Source: Sipunculus nudus (Eukaryota; Annelida; Sipuncula; Golfingiida; Sipunculidae). From it: a stretch of DNA of 64,000 nt. The position numbers were made by a program, and so were the translations under genes. The stretch spans positions 19,690,058 to 19,754,057 of the forward strand of contig CM049310.1 of NCBI GenBank assembly GCA_026874595.1, written 5' to 3'. The notes under the pieces are model-generated. The model was not told the DNA's origin. It saw only the letters and a list, made by a program, of their open reading frames with translations, and searched no databases. Of the stretch, positions 22,094 through 34,396 are shown in pieces (position 1 is the first letter of the stretch; each line of letters opens with the position of its first letter).

Positions 22094-23591
22094 TTAATTA
22101 TATCTGGACGTTGATGTAAACACCCGTGTGCGACGACCTACATTTTCTCTCTGTGGAGGTCGCCATGGACAGATATATACTCCGCGAGGCCAGAACTCAA
22201 GTTCTTCAACCCTCCTACTATTAGATTCTGTTACAATTACGTTTAAGCCACTGTAATCGCCGTAGCGACTTGGTAAAACCTTTATATGTACAGGGTCCAC
22301 CCCTCTATGTAACATGTAGGTCTTCACGTCTGCCTCCGAAGTATCATATTCAATATTACCAACATAGTACTTTCTAATTTTTCTGGAATAGTCCCTTGCA
22401 ACACGAACAGGTATGACATGCGGGGTAACCACATTACTGCCTTCCCTTGGTACTGGGCTTGGGGAGGGTTTGTTACTGGATCTTTCATGAAAAATCTCAG
22501 AACTAGCACCCTGATCTGTCAATTTGTTTTGTTCATGAGTCGCCGAAAATCTGTTGCCCGATACATTTTGACCCTCAACACTACTCTGATGACCTCCCTC
22601 TTATGGGGGTATCGGCCATTGTCACCGGAGACTGCATGAGCATATCCCCTGTTCAAACCGTTTTGTTTTACAAATTGTCCTTCTATCTCTAATAATTTGC
22701 CCCTCAGTGTACTTATTGAACTAGACATGGAATCATGAGATGCATGAGATGAGACATCACTCTCAAATTTCTGTACCTGTAAAGTCAGTCTCTTCATATT
22801 ACCTCTAATTTTTGCACATTCATTTTCATATTCATTTAACTGAGTCCGTATTCTTTCAGTCTTGTTTTTTAGGTTGAACTGATCCCGGTTTAATTCATTT
22901 GAGGTTCCGTTATCCTGTTCACATCGCTCATCTCACAGACTTTCGTTAATTTTTCTTCTACGGCGCTCAGCCGGGAATCAACCGCCGCCATTTGGTTTTT
23001 AAGCTGTGTCAGCGTATCAAAAAGGCCATCCATGCGTGTCGTGGATGCATCAGTATAAGTGTCTACTTGGCCACGGATTTCTTGAAAGCTAACTTGAAGT
23101 TTTGTCAAAATGTCACTCATAGGATTTTTATCTGGAAACCCTGTACAGCCAATCTGAGTGGATAGCGTGTGTGTCTGAGGTTGACCTCCGGGCTCACTAA
23201 CTTCCCCAGATTTCTTATTACTTACACTGATGACATCTTTAATTTCTTCGGGTTGACACCCTTCTATGAATGCGACTAAAACATAACAATCTTTTGCCAA
23301 TTTTCTGTGTACACTTTCACCTATACCGCTTCTCGGTTGGTTACGCCGGACCAGATGCCCGCTGGGGAAGTTATCGAACAATTTTGCATGATCAAACAAG
23401 CTATTTCTAAGCATGCACAGTTTATCTAAGTTCGACCCGGTCCATTCCAAAAGTTTATCAGGAAATACCTCCTTTGGGTATATTTTAAAGAGTTCAATTG
23501 CCTCTTCAATTTGAAGTTCGTTTGGGTCACACTGGTCATTTAACATCGCCAGAGCGCTTCCAATAACACTGGAGGTCGACAGTCCTTCCAT
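22094..23591 (-). pseudogene. LINE ORF1, nucleic-acid-binding protein, broken
   Basis: The first part (23591-22890) starts MEGLSTSSVIGSALAM and has a heptad-like C-terminal stretch (LKNQMAAVDSRLSAVEEK). A second frame (22797-22519) continues the coiled coil. A third (22522-22094) has RKYYVGNIEYDTSEADVKTY and VKVLPSRYGDYSG-like spacing with an RRM-like look. The frame changes near 22880 and 22520 break the protein. Coiled coil plus RRM-like fold is typical of LINE ORF1 chaperones. The RRM call rests on pattern only. Confidence 0.7.
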
Positions 23592-23850
23592 TGTATTACC
23601 CGAAAGAACAGAAGGATTAGTCCCAACTCATAACTGAGTGACCACAAGAACCCAGCGCACCTGAGGATTTGTACACACAATACCTTTCGGTGGGATTTAC
23701 AAAGAGTCTCCATTTGAAACACAAGCTCAATTTAAAGTTTGCCTGATTTCTAGACTGATTTCAACTCACGATATATGTTCCTGGAACATTTAGCAAGATC
23801 CATGGTACCTTTGGTGCATCAACATTGCTTCTAACCTTTAGAATTTCCAA

Positions 23851-24640
23851 AAGAGGGCGCTATCTAATCAATGCGGGTTCTTGTCACACTCGCTGTGTGA
23901 CATCACTAAACCCGCCCGCAAATACCTAGTAGTCCTGCCTGGGCTTTTAGTATTTGCGTTTACTGATAAAATGCATAAAATTAAACGTGATTCCATGTAC
24001 CGATAGACTTAACTCAGTGCCAGCTCTTATCACTAAAGTCCGTATGGTGAATCCCTGATATTTGCATATTAAGGCGTCACAAGGCTCTTTGAGGACCTGA
24101 CGATTCCCCCGCATTTCCATATCTGGCCGTCACGCCTCATGTGAGTGACAACTGTGGCATCATTGCTATGAGAACGCCAAAAGCTTGGTAACATTCGCAC
24201 TGAAATCATGTATTCAGGTATTCCACACATGAACCTTCGTGTCCTATGATATATCTCTGCTGAACGAATATTACGGTCCATGGGTCAAATATAAGTGCAT
24301 ATTGTAGACACTATCGCAACAATTTTGTACCGACAGGTCCAGTAAATTCCCCTGTCGATATGACAAGAGCAGTTGGCAGCATTTGTCTGGACCCGTGTAT
24401 TAACTGTTAAATTGCGACTCGCATATCGTGGTCGTTTCAGTCAGTCGGTACATTTTGACTGCGCTTGTCGCGTGTGCACCGGAATATCTCGCGCTGATTG
24501 GCTGAGCCAGAGTTTGTAAGGCTTACTGTCAAGAGTGGTGGTCCGATAAACGTTAACTAGAGGCTGAGGGTTATAGTGTATTAAAGTCTCGCCGAACTCA
24601 ACATAAGCAACGGCCTAAAAATATTAAGACAAATTAAATG
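23851..24640. repeat. Right copy of the ~790-bp direct repeat bracketing the LINE
   Basis: It pairs with 17494-18286. The copy starts directly at the LINE 5' edge and ends AAATTAAATG at 24640, the same bases that abut the LINE 3' tail on the left. A 3-bp deletion (near 24219) and a G-to-A change in the outer stem distinguish it from the left copy. Confidence 0.9.
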
Positions 24641-27459
24641 GTAATATTAGTAGCTAATTGGAAGCCCGGGATAGACTAAGACTGAATGAACCATGTTGGT
24701 TTTGAAAAAAGATTCTGGGAAAGCCCACTGCTGACGTCACTGGAAAAGACCTTTAGTTCAGCAAGGCGTTGATGTGTAGCGCTGACCCTCCGGGAACCGG
24801 CCGAGATTACCAGTTCATTAAAAAAAAAGGGTAAGATAGTGGTAAATTAGTTATATGAGTTGCCGCAAGATGGCGGTACCGATACCTAGTGCGATACAAC
24901 GCAGGAACGTTTGATTTCTCTGTCAGAAATAACAATTAAGTCATAACTATTTCATGAACCGGTCCGGTCTAATACCTAACTTTGATTACAGATATTCATC
25001 AGTAGTTAACCCACAACCTTCCTACATGTTTCGATAGATCAAAAGTATAATTATCGCAAGCTCGTGCGATGACCCAACCTTAATACAATGGGAAACTATT
25101 CTTTATATGTATCTAATATAAGTCATGGATATGTTTTGTCTCCAAATGTATTCATTATGAAATGATGCTTTGGCTCAATCTTGTTAAAACTGCAGAATGG
25201 CTGAAGGGGGGGGGGGGGGGGGGGGGTGAGATATTTGGTTACATATTTTGTCTGAAATCCTAAACGTTTGTGATAAGCAAACGTTGGAGCCTCCACAACC
25301 CTCCAAGGAATTTGTGCCTTTGGTTATAAGATGGGTTGTGGAGCAGTAGTTTACTACTTAAAAAGGTGCTACCTTCAGGTGACAGATACATTTCAGTAAA
25401 GTGAACGATATGTCTGGAAAATGACCTGCATGCTTAATGCGAACCTGTGCAATGGTATATACAGCAGGTAATACGGCAGGTATAGGTATAATTCTTCGTT
25501 AACAGTTATAAAATAACCTTCTGTTTATTCTTCAAGTACAGTCATGTACATAACAAGTACTTAAACACAAACACAAGAACACGTATGTGACCCGAGCCTG
25601 ATGTACTGTTATCAGAAAACTAGAACACTGTCATATAATTATATCACATTTCTCCAGAGGTGATGAAACACTTGGTTCAGCGTGTACAATGAGCATATAC
25701 ACTATACATATTGTTTATAAAAAGTAAGGGCTTTCTTCTTGACATCTCTAACCTCCATAATGTTTGATCATTTCAAGTAATCGACCCACATTTTACGGAC
25801 AAACTTGCATGGACTGGTTAAAAACAAGTATATGGACAGTCGACAAGCAACTGTGTATTCGCTGGATCACATAGGCATGAACTAAAAATGTGTGGAATAA
25901 GGTAAAAGTACCCCCTGACCTTGGCAATAACATATTTCTATTGACAAACTTTACAGGTGGTGCCAAATATTATATACCGTGTTTACTAGTAACTAATATT
26001 AATGAATATAAAACATGTGATTACAATGAACTTAAATTTTTGAAATGTTGTTATATCAGAATTTTCCAAATATAGGATTATTCAAGGTCAAGGCCATTCA
26101 TACTGAAGGTCGTGAACCAAATTCGGGTAGGTTTAATTATACGATTCATATCAATGCACGATCACAATAGGAAAGAAATTTTTTTTTTTTAATTTTTGCT
26201 CACACTATTCTCAAGCGGCAGAGATAGGGATATTAAACAGAGCGTAGAAAAAACACACAGGTGGCACCACCAGTTTTCTTCTTGCCAGCTGATTTCAAGT
26301 ACAATCCACCCAGCCTTACCTGAGATTTCTAGCTTTTTTATATATTTTTATCAATTCGGAATCGTTAAATCAGCCGCGTAACCCGCAGAATAAAAGGTCA
26401 CAGTGACTTCATTTCAGGTTCCATTGAGATTTTTAGAACCTCTTAAAATGCACAGATTCATGATTCTAGCCCTAATCACTGATGCGGAACCATTCTTTTT
26501 AAAAAATGATAAAACGTTACCCTAGGATAATTTCTGTGTAATATTAAATGATGTTTTAATGGTTTATCATTTTTGTTTATTTTAACTTAAGCCAATGCTG
26601 ATGTTGCCATGAATACCTCAATCTAATAATCAGAGTCAAATGACATACATTAGCATAAGGTTTGATGATGCTAGCTCCTGCCATTCCTGGGACAGCATGG
26701 GTTAATGTATGGACAATGTCGCGCTATCGCATAAGCTCACAGGTCCCTAAAAGATGATAGCTGTCGTGATTCCGGAGATATAGACGGTATGTCTCTCAAT
26801 ATCTGCAAACTTATAATTGCTAAACTTTATATTAACCATTTTGGACAAAACTAAATTCTTACTCCTGTAATTTCCCTTTGTCGAAATACTGTTCACCATG
26901 ATATGAAAGCTAAATTTGTAACATTTTCTTATTCAGGATAAAATTGAAAATAACCATTTAACCGAAAGGAAATTGCTTATACTGTTTGTGCGACCTGCAG
27001 AGGATAAAAAATGCGTCTGCAAAATTTGGGGTGCAGATTTTTTTAACAGGTTTTGGAATCAGATTCCTATAATATTGTCATAAGTAAACCATCGAGAGCA
27101 AAGAAAAAGGGATTTTAAAAATTTTTTCAATTCAAAATCATTTAAAGCTTTACTATTTACATAACTTCCATCTGAAGAAAAAAAATACCGTTTTGGTTTT
27201 TATACATACATGTATACATGGCGCTCGGCAAGCGATCCCCCCCCTCCCCCCCCCCCCCCATTTCCTTTTTTTTTTGGAGGGGGGGGGGGGGGGGGGGGGT
27301 CTTTCTTCAGTGCCATAACTAAGGATGAGAGATTTTTTGCTTCTTCTGCTGAATGAAGAAGTAACGTTATATAAAGGAAGATACATAAAATGTTATATTG
27401 TATCGAAGAAATTATGCATAATTGATTTATATCTCAAAATAACAGGACAAACATTAAGT
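24641..27459. other. Intergenic, promoter-like CpG-rich start then AT-rich repeats
   Basis: The first 400 bp hold a TGACGTCA (CRE, 24733) and a YY1-like CAAGATGGCGG (24867), but no coding frame follows that I can support. A G21 run lies at 25206-25226. A degenerate 5'-end piece of the hairpin family D (CAGTCGACAAGCAACTG) is at 25835. A degenerate family C end is at 26700-26750. A C14 run (27246-27259) and a G21 run (27279-27299) face each other 20 bp apart. Confidence 0.55.
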
Positions 27460-29155
27460 CAGCCGAGCTGCATGTTTCATGTTTCATTCTTGAAATAATT
27501 GCCACGAGTCTGCAGGAACTGATGAAGCAATTTATGATCAATATGTATGAAAAGAATCATGGTGATCAATACATTTGTTATTCAGATACTGCAGCTTATG
27601 TATCAATTTTTTTATTATTCGGGGGGGGGGGGGTAAAGGGTAAAGGAGACCTAATTTTAGGTTTCCAAGGAGATATTTAATGGACTTCCCTTGAAGTCAA
27701 ATAAGAAGATTCCAGGTCCAACGGTTACGATATGTGCCCTGTTAATAGACGGTTGCATCTTTAAAGGTCTAAGATATAAAGAATAAAATCGTTAAAAAAA
27801 ATCGAAAAACCCTGGTAGCGCCACCAGTTTGCAGGAACTGATTAAACCCTCCATGATCAATATGCAAGCAAAAAATCATGTTGATTAATACAATAGTTGT
27901 TCAGGTATCAAATTTTCCAATATCCTTAGGGGGGGAGGGTACTTCTAAGCCCCATAGCTCGGCGGATATTGGAAACGTTATTTCAGATTTGAAGATTTTT
28001 TATGGACCTCCCTGGATGTCGAATGAAAATTTTCTTAATTTAAAAGGTCTTTTGGTTACGATTTGTGCCCTGTTAACAGATAACCGCACCTTTGAAGGTC
28101 TTAAAAATAAAGAAACAATTGTGCAAAAAACTCGAAAAAAAAAACAGGTGGCGCCACCAGTTCGAAGGAACCGATGAAACACTTCATTATGAATATGCAT
28201 TCAAAGAATCATGGTGATCAATACATTTGTTGTTCAGATGACTGAGCTTTTGTATTAAATTTTGCATTATTCTGGGGGTTCTTAGGGGCAACTTAGTTTG
28301 GACGATATGGGTTACAGAGGCGTTACTTCGGGTTTCTTCGGGAGACTTTGCATGGACCATCCAGGATGTCAAGATACAAATTCTAGGTCTAGTCATTACG
28401 ATTGTGTCCAGTTAACAGATGATAGCATCTTTAAAGGTCTCAAAAATAGAGAGAAAAAAAATCGTAAAAGTGAAAAAAAACAGGTTGCGCCACCGGTCTG
28501 CAGAAAATGATGAAACACTCCTTGATCAATGTCCGTCATGGTGATCAATGCACTAGTTGTTCAGATACTTGAGCTTTTGTATCAAATTTTCCATTATTCT
28601 GGGGGTACTTCGAAGTCCCATAACTCAGAGATTTTGTGTGAGAGAGACCTAATTTAAGGTTTCCACAGAGACTTTTCATGAGCCGCCCTGCATGTCAAGA
28701 AAGAAGATTCTAGATCTAGTCGTTACGATTTGTGCCCTGTTAACAGATGACCTCTTCTTTTAAGGTCTCAAAAATAGAGAAAAAATTCGTAAAAATACAG
28801 GAACAGAGGAAACACCCATGATCAATATCCGTGCATGAAATCATGGTGATCAAGGCATTAATTGTTCAGATACTGGAGCTTTTGTATCAATTTTTTTATT
28901 ATTCAAGGGGGGGAGGGGGGGGGGGCGGGGTACTTCTGAGCCATATAGCTCAAAGGATATGGGTAACAGAGGCCTAATTTCAGGTTTCCAAGGAGATTTT
29001 TCAATGACCTCCCTTGAAGTCAAGTAAGATGATTCCAGGGACAGCGGTTACGATTTGTGCCCTGTTAACGAACAGACGGCCGGATGGCCAGATGGTCGGA
29101 CGGACGACGGGAAAGGAGTGATCACCAGGCTCAGATGACTTACAGTCAGGTGGCG
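27460..29155 (+). mobile_element. Family A repeat element, plus orientation
   Basis: About five tandem units of ~300-330 bp (near 27500, 27830, 28160, 28500, 28800) are the reverse complement of those at 12.3-13.8 kb, with CTGCAGGAACTGATGAA, GATACAAA-TTTTCCATTATTC, GGGGGTACTTC and TTTGTGCCCTGTTAACAGA. It ends in ACGG-rich sequence (29080-29110) and a hairpin remnant GGCTCAGATGACTTACAGTC (29130-29149). G runs inside units (27621-27633, 28905-28924) sit where other copies have a GGGGGTACTT segment. Confidence 0.75.
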
Positions 29156-30372
29156 CCATCTGTCTGGTTGACCAAAAAATGTCTCCAAGAAGGATATACA
29201 TGCCAAATTTCGGACCAATACATTAAACGATTCATCAGATATGAGCAATTTTCACCTAAGGCAAATGTATGGATGGACGCCACTCGAAAACGATTGCAGA
29301 TGGCGTCACCAGTCTTGAATATAAGATGGAGGTATCCAAGATTTATACACAAGCTCAATTTTAGGCCAAACCGGCAAATCTTTCCTGAGAAAAGGGCATT
29401 AATATATACTATGAAAACGGTAAGGTAGGAGGTGCCACCTGTCAGCTTCACGAGAAAACTCTCCAAGATGTACATGCCAAATTCCGGACCAATACATTGA
29501 TCTATTCCTGAGATAAGCAATTTCACCTAAAGCAAATGTACGGATGGACGCCACACAAAAATTATTGCAGATGGCACACAAGTCTTGAATAGAAGATGGA
29601 GGTATCCAAGATCAATGGACATGCATAATTTCAGCCCAATCTGTCCAATAGATTTTGACTTTTAATGCTCACAGTACTGTCAAGTGGCAACGATGGGGCA
29701 TTAGGAGGCGCGATAACAAGGAAAGGACAGACAGTGGCGCCACCTTTCTTCCATAGAAGACAGAGCTTTCCAAGATCTTCGGTCAACTTGATTTTTGGAC
29801 CAATCAATGCATCCCTTATTGAAATATTTATGATTTTGTGTGATTTTCACTTTTATGGCAATATTCAAGGTCACTCTCATAGAAAAGGTCAAGACCCTAA
29901 TTTAAATATGTACATCATCCCATAACCCTTATCTGTGTACATGCATAATATGAATGAAATCTGTCCATTAGTTTATGACTTATAATGCTTACAGTACTTT
30001 AAAGTGGCAATGACGGGGGTATAAAACGGCACGAAAGCAAGAAAAGGATAATAGGTACCCACCAGTTTCCGACACATGACAACACTATCCAAGAACTTCG
30101 GTCACTTTTTGGATCAATCCATGCAATATTTCTCGAGATATTTAAGAATCGGTGTGATTTTCCACCAAAATGGACCTTTCAAGGTCAAGGTCACTCTCCC
30201 AGTAAAGGTCATGACCCCACATAAAATAGGCTTCGTCCTCTCATGCATACAATTACCCCTTAGTCCATTCCAAATCCATTTAGGCCCCTGACCTGTTGGA
30301 CAGGTAAATAACTTAACACTCTTAAGCAGCACAACATACAATTCTTAACGGATTATGACTCCCCTTAAACAA
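29156..30372 (+). repeat. Interspersed repeat mosaic, units with AAGGTCAAGGTCACTCTC
   Basis: Two or three diverged units recur (29150-29650 with TCGAAAACGATTGCAGATGG, 29650-30300 with TTCAAGGTCA). The second part is about collinear with 39120-39560. No gene is seen. The block ends shortly before a family A 5' signature. Confidence 0.6.
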
Positions 30373-30418
30373 GGGACCCATGGGTCACGTCGCTCGAATG
30401 AATTTTGGAAAATTTAAG

Positions 30419-30421
<3 letters not shown>

Positions 30422-30478
<57 letters not shown>
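30422..30478. repeat. (AT)n microsatellite, ~57 bp
   Basis: An uninterrupted alternating AT run. The Tyr-Ile open frames across it are artefacts. Confidence 0.98.
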
Positions 30479-30481
<3 letters not shown>

Positions 30482-31402
30482 AGTAAAGCGTCGTTTATCC
30501 CAAAGCCTCGGGGTACAAGCTTTTTCTTCGGATGAACGATTTCGCATGAAAGTGTTCTCGGAATCGCCGTGCTAACCGCCGAGTTCAGGCGCATCAAAAT
30601 TAATAAAGAGGTAATGGCCCTGCTAACTGGTGATGATCAAATATTAAATATATATTCACTTAACTATTACTGTGCACTTTTTTGGACTATATCAAATATA
30701 CTGGAGTCTCTCATGATCAAATATTTCTACTAGTATCATTATTTTAGCTATGTGACAGTAATATGTGCAGAAAATAACCATGGGAATACACGAACACCAG
30801 TCAATGATAGATTAAGGAAGATGGTGGAGAATAGCTGAAGTATAATAATACACAATTTATTAACTGAAATAAAATGCTGTAAAAAAATAAAAAAATATAC
30901 CATTTTTAAATGATCATAAACTAAACTAAGCATATATTGCACTGTGTAATACATGAAAATTATAACCTGAATCATCTGATAATGAAATAAGGGGGGAAAA
31001 AAAACATGATGGGCCTGAGCGTTATATGAAAGGATACTTTTGACCAACAAAAAATGTGTTAATGTTATTAATAATTCTAAAAACAGGTTGAACATATTTA
31101 CAAATGCAAATTCAAAACATTTTAATCATGGCTTTAATATATAATTCATAAGGTTATACATATTACAATTTACAACTATATACTAAGAATATAGATTGCA
31201 GAACACTTGCATTAATTTTACACATAAGTTTATTTACAATTCTTAACTGCATCATCAAATATATCGCTAATTTGGTCAGATAACACAACATTATGCATCA
31301 AAAATATATCTGATAACAAAACAATAAATATCTGAAAATGAAACCTGATTCAGAATTCTAAATTGCGCCTTTATTTATCAATAATTTGACTCATATATTA
31401 TC

Positions 31403-31560
31403 AAGTATTGGTTATAGCCCAATGAAATGTAATGCATGCCGTCAGGTTTGCGAGGCTTGTGTCACATGGCTGGCGAGCCGTTTAGGCGAGCCTGCCATGA
31501 TTGACACAAGCCTCGCAAATCTCATGGCTTGCTTTACATTTCTTTTGGCTATAACTGATC
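31403..31560. repeat. Foldback (long hairpin) sequence, ~75-bp arms
   Basis: The left arm GGTTATAGCCCAATGAAATG ... GCGAGGCTTGTGTCACATGG pairs with CCATGATTGACACAAGCCTC ... CATTTCTTTTGGCTATAACT. The tip is GGCGAGCC-GTTTA-GGCGAGCC-like at about 31470-31490. A few mismatches and small bulges interrupt the arms. It could be a small foldback/MITE. The 112-codon open frame across it is probably chance. Confidence 0.8.
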
Positions 31561-33175
31561 TGTCCAACATGCCCCGCCTTCTTGGTCGAAGGTCACGCGT
31601 GTCATTTTATTTGGCTACGCACCAGTTCTTTGCCATATTTGGAAAGTCGCCATGCAACTTCACTTGCATGGTCACTTTTAATGACCCTGTAATGCAAGCA
31701 GATTTTAACGTACAGTTAGAATAAGGGAAAAAACGACGCATGTGGGACAATTTATGCATACTGATGGGTTTAATTATATTTTCATTTAAAACATTTTCAA
31801 AGGAAATTACTTTTTTTAAACATGCTACATTACCTTGAATGATAATCTTAAGGAAAGTTTGGTACATTGGAGTGAAAAACAACTTTACAATTAAGACAAT
31901 ACAGTTCAAACAATAACAATTATTGCATTACACTTGATGAATATTGCCGTGTGTTTGGGGGGGGGGGGGGGGATGATAAGAGAATTGACGTGACGGCATG
32001 GACGAGTTAGCTCCGCCAGGCTTGGATACGGTTGCTAGGTTGGACATTAAACCAAGAAAGCGTGCTGTGTATACACGTGGAACCGGTACTTCAGCCGTAT
32101 AGGCCTATCGCACCAGACTTCAGTCAGTGTTAACTTTACCTAGAACGCCCCTATAGGTTTAAAGTGTACATATGGAGTCTAAACAGATGTTTGTAATATA
32201 AAATTGAAAAGTCTGATGAATTTGCGCCCTTTTCTGATTGATACGGCCGGTGTACGAGAACGGATAAGCTGACCCCTCGCATCAGCAATGGCACCCGAGC
32301 GGTTGGTTAAAATGGACAATTTGTTCAAGTCTAGCAGAAAAAAATAGAAAAACAACAAAGTAACAGTTATTAAAATATTTGTTTATTACCAAGGGTGCTG
32401 TTTCAACAAAAAATTAAAGATGACAACGTAAATAGTGTTACTTCCATACAGGTTAAAGCGACACATGCATGCTTTAATAACCATTAAAGGAAGTTTTGCT
32501 AAATATGTATTGCCTAAGCAAATATTATATAACTATTGAAAGTTGATTTTGTCAAATCATCAGATTAACTGAAATTAATAATTATAATCAAACTAGTGTC
32601 AATACCAGTATTCAAGGAATTATTGAAGGGCTAGTAAAATCACAGATGATGTGTGAACATCACATTGTTGTTAATCATATATCATGTATGTTAAATAAAA
32701 TCTAATACACTGAGAAAATTATTGAATACAACAGATTATAAACTGAGGTTAAAATTATTATCAAATACTGCATGTATATTGATGTCTGTAATAAAAGCAA
32801 TCTATTTATACACAGGAAGAAAGATGTGTGTACAAGAAGAAATTTAAATGCATGTACGATATAGATATTATTTATGAACGTTCTAAATCTTTGTATTGTG
32901 TTAAAAGATGTGATGGGACAATTTCTTATGTATATATATATTGAGCGTACGTAAAGAAAAAGAATGATGCTTTTTGATAGATTAACTTGTTTATTAACAC
33001 AAAGTGCATATTAAGAAAAGCAGGTAAGTGGTTTTGATATCAGGCACTCCTGAAGTGTGATACTAGGTTTTTTAATGGAAATTTGAGGTTTCAAAACGTG
33101 CCCTGTTAACGCACTGACGACAGACAAAGGACTTGACTATAGCACAGATGACTTATAGTCAGCTGAGCTAAAAAT

Positions 33176-34396
33176 GTTTTATTACTAAATACTATAATTC
33201 GTGTCTAGTTTGAAATAAAACTGCAGCTAGATTTCATTTTACATTGTTTGTGAGCTGTGCTCTCCATTCTCAAGCTTATTTCTTAAATCCAGGTTTACCT
33301 CAGAAGAAGGCTACACAGAGGAAAACTGTATGACTCTTCAGGTCATATGTTACTATATTAAAACGATTCATCCCTTGGAATGGACTCTGTAGCTGTTTCA
33401 ATGAATGCCATATTTTTGTAAATCACAAACAATTTTTTTAATATGGTTACAGCTTTATAACTTTATCACAGGATGTTATTTCACCAAGTGCCGTATTTAG
33501 GAGGAAAGTCAATTTTTAGCTCATCTGACTATAAGTCATCTAAGCTATAGTCGTGGTGTGTTGTCCGTCCGTCCGTAAGACAGGCACGTTTCGACACCGT
33601 TGGACCTACGAATCCAAAATTTGGCATACTGTTAAAATCTCCCCAAATCGGTCCGCAAAATCTCCTACCATACCGAAAATTTGGTCACTAGGACTTTGTT
33701 CCTTCGAGATATTAAGGAAAACCTCCGTTTTCCATTAAAAAAATATTGTTACACTTCAAGACTGCCTAATATCAAAACCACTGATTTGTTTTGATCATAT
33801 TTACTATGCTTATTCTTCTATACATTTCCTTTATACATACCAACAAGGGACCCATGGGTCACGTCGCTGAGCTGAATTTTGCAAAATATTAGTAACCGCA
33901 AAATATTTTTATTTCTTATGGTTTTTCCATGTATATTACCATTTGAAAAGCTAAGAGAAAATGGCCCAGCTTAAATGAATCTCTGTAAATTATAGAATAA
34001 TGGACATTAGCTAAAGCATCTGGACTGTGATATAAATGAAACCTTTGGCCTGAAACCATTTAGTAATGCACCAAGGGAAAAATGGGCCTACGGTAAGTGT
34101 CATATTAAAGTTCCATTTCATAAACAAAAAATGTGTAAAGGTAATTAAGTTTTCAAAAGTTAAATATATGGCGATACGAGTTAAAAATTAATCCCACAAA
34201 GTTTGACCAATATTCCTAATTTTAAAAACTAAGTTTAACAGTGTTATTCACACCTAGGCCCCGCAAACTTTAAGAAATATGAATGAAATGCTACCAAGTA
34301 TTTATATCTTCTTAAATCTTGTCAGTTAGCACTTGCATTAGGTCCTTATATTTTATCACATTTGAATATTAGGATTAAATTCCTGAACATTTTTTT
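33176..34396. other. Intergenic with family A fragments
   Basis: A minus-oriented family A hairpin end is at 33516-33547 (TAGCTCATCTGACTATAAGT) with GTCCGTCCGTCCG after it and a ~250-bp body. A plus-oriented 5' signature GGGACCCATGGGTCAC is at 33847-33862. Otherwise AT-rich with nothing recognised. Confidence 0.6.

Larger units (their letters stand above)
18287..23850 (-). mobile_element. Non-LTR retrotransposon (APE-type LINE), degenerate, minus strand
   Basis: A 5,564-bp insert whose 3' end on the minus strand is AATAAAGATTATC followed by ATC repeats (18286-18312). In order on the minus strand it carries a coiled-coil ORF1, an AP-type endonuclease, a reverse transcriptase and a cysteine/histidine-containing C-terminal part. 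All are interrupted by frameshifts or stops, so this copy is dead. An APE endonuclease plus a microsatellite-like 3' tail fits the CR1/L2/Jockey side of LINEs. I cannot fix the clade. Both flanks are copies of the same ~790-bp sequence. Confidence 0.92.
30373..33175 (+). repeat. Intergenic block from a family A 5' end to a family A 3' hairpin
   Basis: It opens with GGGACCCATGGGTCAC (30373-30388) and closes with a hairpin (33138-33170, CAGATGACTTATAGTCAGCT core) after an ACGACAGACAAAGG tract. The middle (30600-33000) is AT-rich with no tandem core, so this may be two separate fragments and not one element. It also contains the AT microsatellite and a foldback sequence annotated separately. Around 31980-32300 is a CpG-containing stretch with an RFX-like GGTTGCTAGG, without coding support. 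Confidence 0.4.

Noticed and set aside
17494-24640. LTR retrotransposon with the 790-bp repeats as LTRs
   Set aside because: The interior has an AP-type endonuclease and a LINE-type RT with an ATC-repeat 3' tail; no gag-protease-integrase order, no primer-binding site seen, and the repeats lack TG...CA ends.
30365-30597. Tyr-Ile repeat open frames
   Set aside because: They read through the (AT)n microsatellite.
31386-31724. 112-codon open frame with several cysteines
   Set aside because: It spans both arms of a foldback sequence; the paired bases explain the frame and no family is recognised.
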